64,000 nt of DNA from Flavobacterium aquidurense (GTDB lineage: Bacteria; Bacteroidota; Bacteroidia; Flavobacteriales; Flavobacteriaceae): the NCBI RefSeq assembly GCF_001404985.1, contig NZ_JRLF01000012.1, positions 744,001 to 808,000 on the forward strand, given 5' to 3'. A program made the position numbers and the translations under genes. The notes below the pieces were generated by a model, which ran no database searches, was not told the origin of the DNA, and was given only the letters and a program-made list of their open reading frames with translations. Positions 60,577 to 64,000 of the stretch are shown here, in pieces. Each line of letters starts with the position of its first letter. Position 1 is the first letter of the stretch.

Positions 60577-63252
60577 ATGTCAAAAAAAAATATAAGTCCC
60601 ACTGCTTTAGGTGGAAACTTTAAAAGCAAATACCAATTTTTATTTTTAGTTTTATTTTTATTATTTATTTTGCCATTAGTAGCCTGTCCCCTTTGGGGAC
60701 AGGTAAGGCAAAAAAAAGATCTGACAGAAGCGGATTATCATCTATGGGGAAATACCAGAATGGATAAATTTTCTCCTGATGGACGCTGGGCAAGTTATAT
60801 AAATATACCTGAGAGTGGAGGAGATACTTTATTTGTACGAAGTACATTTAATGGTAAAAAGTATTATATCCCATCTGGTCGAAACTCGATTTTTACACGA
60901 GATAATTTTTTTTATTGTCAGAATGGGAAGGATCTTGAATGCATAAATCTAAAAAACGGAAAAAAACAAACTATTTCTGGTGCTGCTGATTATCAATATT
61001 CAAACAAACAAAATTTACTGATATATCTTAATCGGGCTTCGCCAAACAATAAAACGCTTCAGATTCAATCTCCTTCAGGAAAAATTTTAAAATCAATAGA
61101 CAATGCAGTGCAATATTCGCTTAGTCCTAATGAAGAACTGCTGTTGTGCTGTGTCCTTACAAACGGAAAATACGGATTATTACTCATAGATCTTAAAAAA
61201 ATAAATTTTGAAAAATGGGTTATATCTTCCAATGCAAACCAACCAACCCGGTTTGTTTGGAGCAAAGACAGTAAAGCAGCTACCTTTTTCTCGATATCAA
61301 AAAACAACAGCACTGAACCACTTTTTTACTATAGAGCTGATCTCGATAAACTCTTTGAATTTAATCCCGCTTTGCAGTCTGGTTTTCCTGAAAATTCAGC
61401 AATTGCCAGATTATCAGATAAAATTATAATTTCGGATGATTTGCAGCGTGTTTTTTTTCGTATCAGGAAAAATACAATAAATTCACCTCCAGCTTCTTCT
61501 TCTTCTTCTCCTGAAATATGGAATACGAATGATAAATTGGTTTATCCTTTAAAAAATAGTGAGGGTATGCAGGAAGAGCCTGAAAAAGTAGTAATGTGGC
61601 GACCTGTTACAGGAGGATTTTCACAAATAACAACTCAGGATCTCCCCAGAATTACACTCTCAGGAAACCAGCAATATGCGCTTTTATCTAATTTGCTTGA
61701 ATATGAACCGCAGTTCAATTATGAAGGTCCAAGTGATTATTATCTTTTAAATCTCACTACAATGGATAAAAGGAAAATTTTTAGCAAAGCTTCCTTTTCT
61801 CTTAATTATATTATTCCTTCACCAGACGGGCGTTATATTGTCTATTTTAAAAACAACGATTGGTGGACTTATGACATTGAACAAGATAAACATACCAATA
61901 TTACAGACAAGATAAATACTTCATTTACAGGAAAATTGAGGGTTTTAGTAGGCAGCTCGGCATTTGGAAACCCGGGATGGAGTGCTGATAACAAAGAAAT
62001 ATTGCTTTATGACCAATATGACATATGGGCTGTGAAACCTGATGGCAGTGCTGCAAGAAGATTAACCCGCGGACGTGAAGATCAAATAAGATATAGAATT
62101 GGGGATACCCCAGATGACAATAGGTTGTATTTTATATACGATGGCCTCACAGCATTTAGGTATGATTTAGAGAAACAGCTTATTTTAAATGCAAAAAGCG
62201 ATGAAGGAAAGTCGGGTTATTTTATATGGAATAAAAACAGGATTGAAAAAAAAATAGTTTTTGAGGATTCCTATGTTGATCAGCTGCATTATACTGCCGA
62301 TAAAAAGAAAATAATTTATCGCAGACAAAAGTTTGATCTTCCCCCACAGTTTGTTTTCAAAGAAGAAAGAGGTAAAGAAAATGTTTTCCTGCAAAGCAAT
62401 CCACAGCATCAAAATTATCATTGGGGTAAAAGTGAATTGATTCATTTTGAAAATTCAAAACATCAAAAACTAAAGGGAGTATTATATTATCCTGCGGTTT
62501 ATGATTCACAAAAGAAATACCCAATGATTGTTAATATTTATGAAGTACAGTCAGAAACACTTCATGATTATATATTTCCTTCTATGTATAACGAGACTGG
62601 TTTTAATCCTGCGGTTTTTACTTTACAGGGATATTTTGTTTTTTTGCCGGATATTTTAAACGAAGATGAGAATGTAGGTCCATCTTCTTTGGACTGTGTT
62701 TCTGCCGGAATCGAAAAAGTGATTTCAATGGGAATCATTGATCGGGATAAAATAGGATTAATGGGACATTCATTTGGAGGATATGAAACTGCTTTTATAA
62801 TCAATCATACAAAATTATTTAAAACCGCGATTGCCAGCGGCGCTATAACAGATCTCACCAGTTATTTCCTGACTATAGGATGGGGAACCGGCAGACCTGA
62901 TATGTGGCGTTTTTATAATGAACAGTTTAGAATGAAAGGAAAAACGCCATTAGAAAATCCGGAAGATTTTAGTCGTAATTCTCCACTGGCTTCCATAACA
63001 AACTTAAATATACCTTTATTGCTATGGAGTGGGAAAGTAGATTTGCAGGTTGACTGGCACCAAAGTGTTGAATATTATCTGGCAATGCGCCGTCTGGGCA
63101 AAAAAGGAATAATGCTTCTTTATCCGCAGGAAGGACACGGTCTTACAAAACCCAAAAATATGGAAGATTTGACCCGGAGAGTATTAGAATGGTTTGGATA
63201 CTTTTTAAAAGACGAAAAAAACATTGAATGGATTAACAACGGAATTAAATAA
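60577..63252 (+). CDS. S9 family peptidase (prolyl oligopeptidase type), exported
   Basis: 891 residues. A ~20-residue polar start, hydrophobic FLFLVLFLLFILPLVAC with a lipobox-like LVAC (Cys37); this signal region is partly encoded by a palindromic repeat. The middle (~60-600) is a beta-propeller (LTEADYHLWGNTRMDKFSPD, YIIPSPDGRYIVYFKNN, WSADNKEILLYDQYDIWAV). The C-terminal hydrolase domain has GLMGHSFGGYE (Ser732), SGKVDLQVDW (Asp822) and PQEGHGL (His854). Cleaves peptides, often after Pro; here probably at the outer membrane next to SusCD. Confidence 0.93.
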   Translation: MSKKNISPTALGGNFKSKYQFLFLVLFLLFILPLVACPLWGQVRQKKDLTEADYHLWGNTRMDKFSPDGRWASYINIPESGGDTLFVRSTFNGKKYYIPSGRNSIFTRDNFFYCQNGKDLECINLKNGKKQTISGAADYQYSNKQNLLIYLNRASPNNKTLQIQSPSGKILKSIDNAVQYSLSPNEELLLCCVLTNGKYGLLLIDLKKINFEKWVISSNANQPTRFVWSKDSKAATFFSISKNNSTEPLFYYRADLDKLFEFNPALQSGFPENSAIARLSDKIIISDDLQRVFFRIRKNTINSPPASSSSSPEIWNTNDKLVYPLKNSEGMQEEPEKVVMWRPVTGGFSQITTQDLPRITLSGNQQYALLSNLLEYEPQFNYEGPSDYYLLNLTTMDKRKIFSKASFSLNYIIPSPDGRYIVYFKNNDWWTYDIEQDKHTNITDKINTSFTGKLRVLVGSSAFGNPGWSADNKEILLYDQYDIWAVKPDGSAARRLTRGREDQIRYRIGDTPDDNRLYFIYDGLTAFRYDLEKQLILNAKSDEGKSGYFIWNKNRIEKKIVFEDSYVDQLHYTADKKKIIYRRQKFDLPPQFVFKEERGKENVFLQSNPQHQNYHWGKSELIHFENSKHQKLKGVLYYPAVYDSQKKYPMIVNIYEVQSETLHDYIFPSMYNETGFNPAVFTLQGYFVFLPDILNEDENVGPSSLDCVSAGIEKVISMGIIDRDKIGLMGHSFGGYETAFIINHTKLFKTAIASGAITDLTSYFLTIGWGTGRPDMWRFYNEQFRMKGKTPLENPEDFSRNSPLASITNLNIPLLLWSGKVDLQVDWHQSVEYYLAMRRLGKKGIMLLYPQEGHGLTKPKNMEDLTRRVLEWFGYFLKDEKNIEWINNGIK
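60668..60719. repeat. palindromic repeat, copy inside the S9 signal peptide
   Basis: TTTTGCC, 8-base spacer, CCTGTCCCC, TTT, GGGGACAGG, then AAGGCAAAAAAAAGAT. It encodes residues ~31-48, including LPLVACPLWGQV and the lipobox Cys. Confidence 0.8.
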
Positions 63253-63272
63253 TTCCGGAAATGTGCAAATAA

Positions 63273-63307
63273 AAAAATACCATTCTATTAGAATGGCATT
63301 TTTTTTA
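63273..63307 (+). terminator. terminator after the S9 gene
   Basis: TACCATTC pairs with GAATGG(CA) over a TATTA loop, with a long T-run; an A-run precedes, so it may work in both directions. Confidence 0.8.
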
Positions 63308-63426
63308 CATTCTTATGACTTACACTCTAACAAATGAGTATGCAAGATGTCTTGAGTTAATTATAAGCGTCGAAAAACGTATAGTATTTTCATGATTTGT
63401 TGAGGTATTGGTTTACATTAGATCAT

Positions 63427-63705
63427 TTATGGTTTACTCTTCCATAGAATATTAAGGCACATTCCATAAAAATTTTTACCAAATGCCATGGGCCCGTTAG
63501 GATAGGTTACACGGCACATGGTTTGTGATACGATATCGCTGCATTCTACCGAAATGTCACAGAAACCCTCAGAATCTAAGCTGAAGCCCGCGACATTTAC
63601 ATAATTCTTAGAAGCACTCTGCATCGAAGAGGTTGCAAAGGCTAATGCAATTGCCAAAACAGCGGTGGCAATCGGCATTCCATTTTTAAAAAAAAGCATT
63701 TTCAT
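63427..63705 (-). CDS. DUF6520 family small secreted protein
   Basis: 92 residues. Signal peptide (MPIATAVLAIALAFATSSM), then a short mature part with several Cys (FCDISVECSDIVSQTMCR) and YPNGPMAFGKNFYGMCLNILW. DUF6520 proteins are short, Cys-rich secreted proteins of Flavobacterium with no known function, often in tandem; a second, truncated copy follows upstream on the minus strand. Confidence 0.85.
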   Translation of the reverse strand: MKMLFFKNGMPIATAVLAIALAFATSSMQSASKNYVNVAGFSLDSEGFCDISVECSDIVSQTMCRVTYPNGPMAFGKNFYGMCLNILWKSKP

Positions 63706-63817
63706 AATATTAAATATTTAAATTAAACTGGTACTTTCTTCTATTCTATTTTTTTCTCGGAATTACTCTCCGTTTTTATACGTATAACTTTCCGGATAAA
63801 AATCCCATTCAGGTTAA

Positions 63818-64000
63818 TCAAAAATAACAAAGCCATAAGGTTTGAATACATTGTCCCTGAGGGTTTTTGCCAAAGGCTATTGGTCCATTGGGATACCATG
63901 AACGGCATATTTGTGCACTGGGAACATCACAACATGATATGGGAATATTGCATTCGTTTTGGTCGTTTAATATGTAGCCGGTTTTTGGTGCAAATTTGCT
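63818..64000 (-). CDS. DUF6520 family protein, second copy, N-terminus beyond window
   Basis: Last 60 residues visible, stop TGA at 63818-63820. Sequence FAPKTGYILNDQNECNIPIS, then CCDVPSAQICRSWYPNGPIAFGK and QGQCIQTLWLCYF closely matches the C-terminal half of the neighbouring DUF6520 protein (YPNG-P-x-AFGKN...C...LW). The start and signal peptide lie past position 64000. Confidence 0.85.
   Translation of the reverse strand, partial: SKFAPKTGYILNDQNECNIPISCCDVPSAQICRSWYPNGPIAFGKNPQGQCIQTLWLCYF

Overview
The window looks like a chromosomal piece of a Flavobacterium-type bacterium (Bacteroidota, Flavobacteriaceae). The evidence is low GC, repeated -7 boxes of the form TAnnTTTG, no clear Shine-Dalgarno sequences, a SusC/SusD pair, DUF6520 and DUF3822 proteins, a fused 2-oxoacid dehydrogenase E1, a long VWA adhesin with near-identical repeats, and small dispersed inverted repeats between genes. 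I see no tRNA, rRNA operon, CRISPR array, complete insertion sequence or prophage. The one clear RNA gene is rnpB.

Layout. 1-3561: minus-strand surface region, with a truncated VWA adhesin and a small secreted protein. 4059-7555: polyphosphate operon (SixA-type phosphatase, ppk1, Ppx/GppA). 7641-9476: TMEM175-like channel, Crp/Fnr regulator, NAD(P)H oxidoreductase. 9501-11230: dnaX, whose tau product needs a -1 slip on a run of ten A. 11491-17838: small stress and envelope proteins (BON, LysM), rnpB, a dicarboxylate symporter, a ketopantoate reductase-like gene, rsmD with DUF3822. 18234-24805: RecD-like helicase, YgiD-like dioxygenase, a stand-alone A-T-R NRPS, kdsB. 25022-31993: fused E1 dehydrogenase, a degenerate M1 peptidase/beta-barrel fusion, a LOG protein, a cupin. 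32243-34414: an AT-rich cassette with an XRE regulator divergent from a Cys-pair secreted peptide, a lipocalin-like protein, a tiny membrane protein and an ABC ATPase. 34485-46782: uvrA, Fic, ClC, ggt, acpH, glmM, a lipid A acyltransferase-like gene, rhomboid, SIMPL. 47090-55426: FAD protein, YheT hydrolase, serine hydrolase, AraC, lipoprotein, TPR-AraC membrane regulator, XRE. 55951-63252: SusC, SusD and an S9 peptidase, behind a long structured leader. 63427-64000: tandem DUF6520 proteins, the second cut by the window edge.

How it fits together. Most of the window is ordinary housekeeping and envelope metabolism. The parts most worth a second look are the dnaX slippage site with the long product in the shifted frame; the AT-rich peptide/ABC cassette; the orphan A-T-R NRPS; the M1-like ectodomain joined to an outer-membrane barrel with its metal site lost; and the SusCD/S9 locus, where a palindromic repeat also encodes part of the S9 signal peptide and a hairpin before susC has a T-run only on the opposite strand. 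All family calls come from reading motifs; no database search was run.
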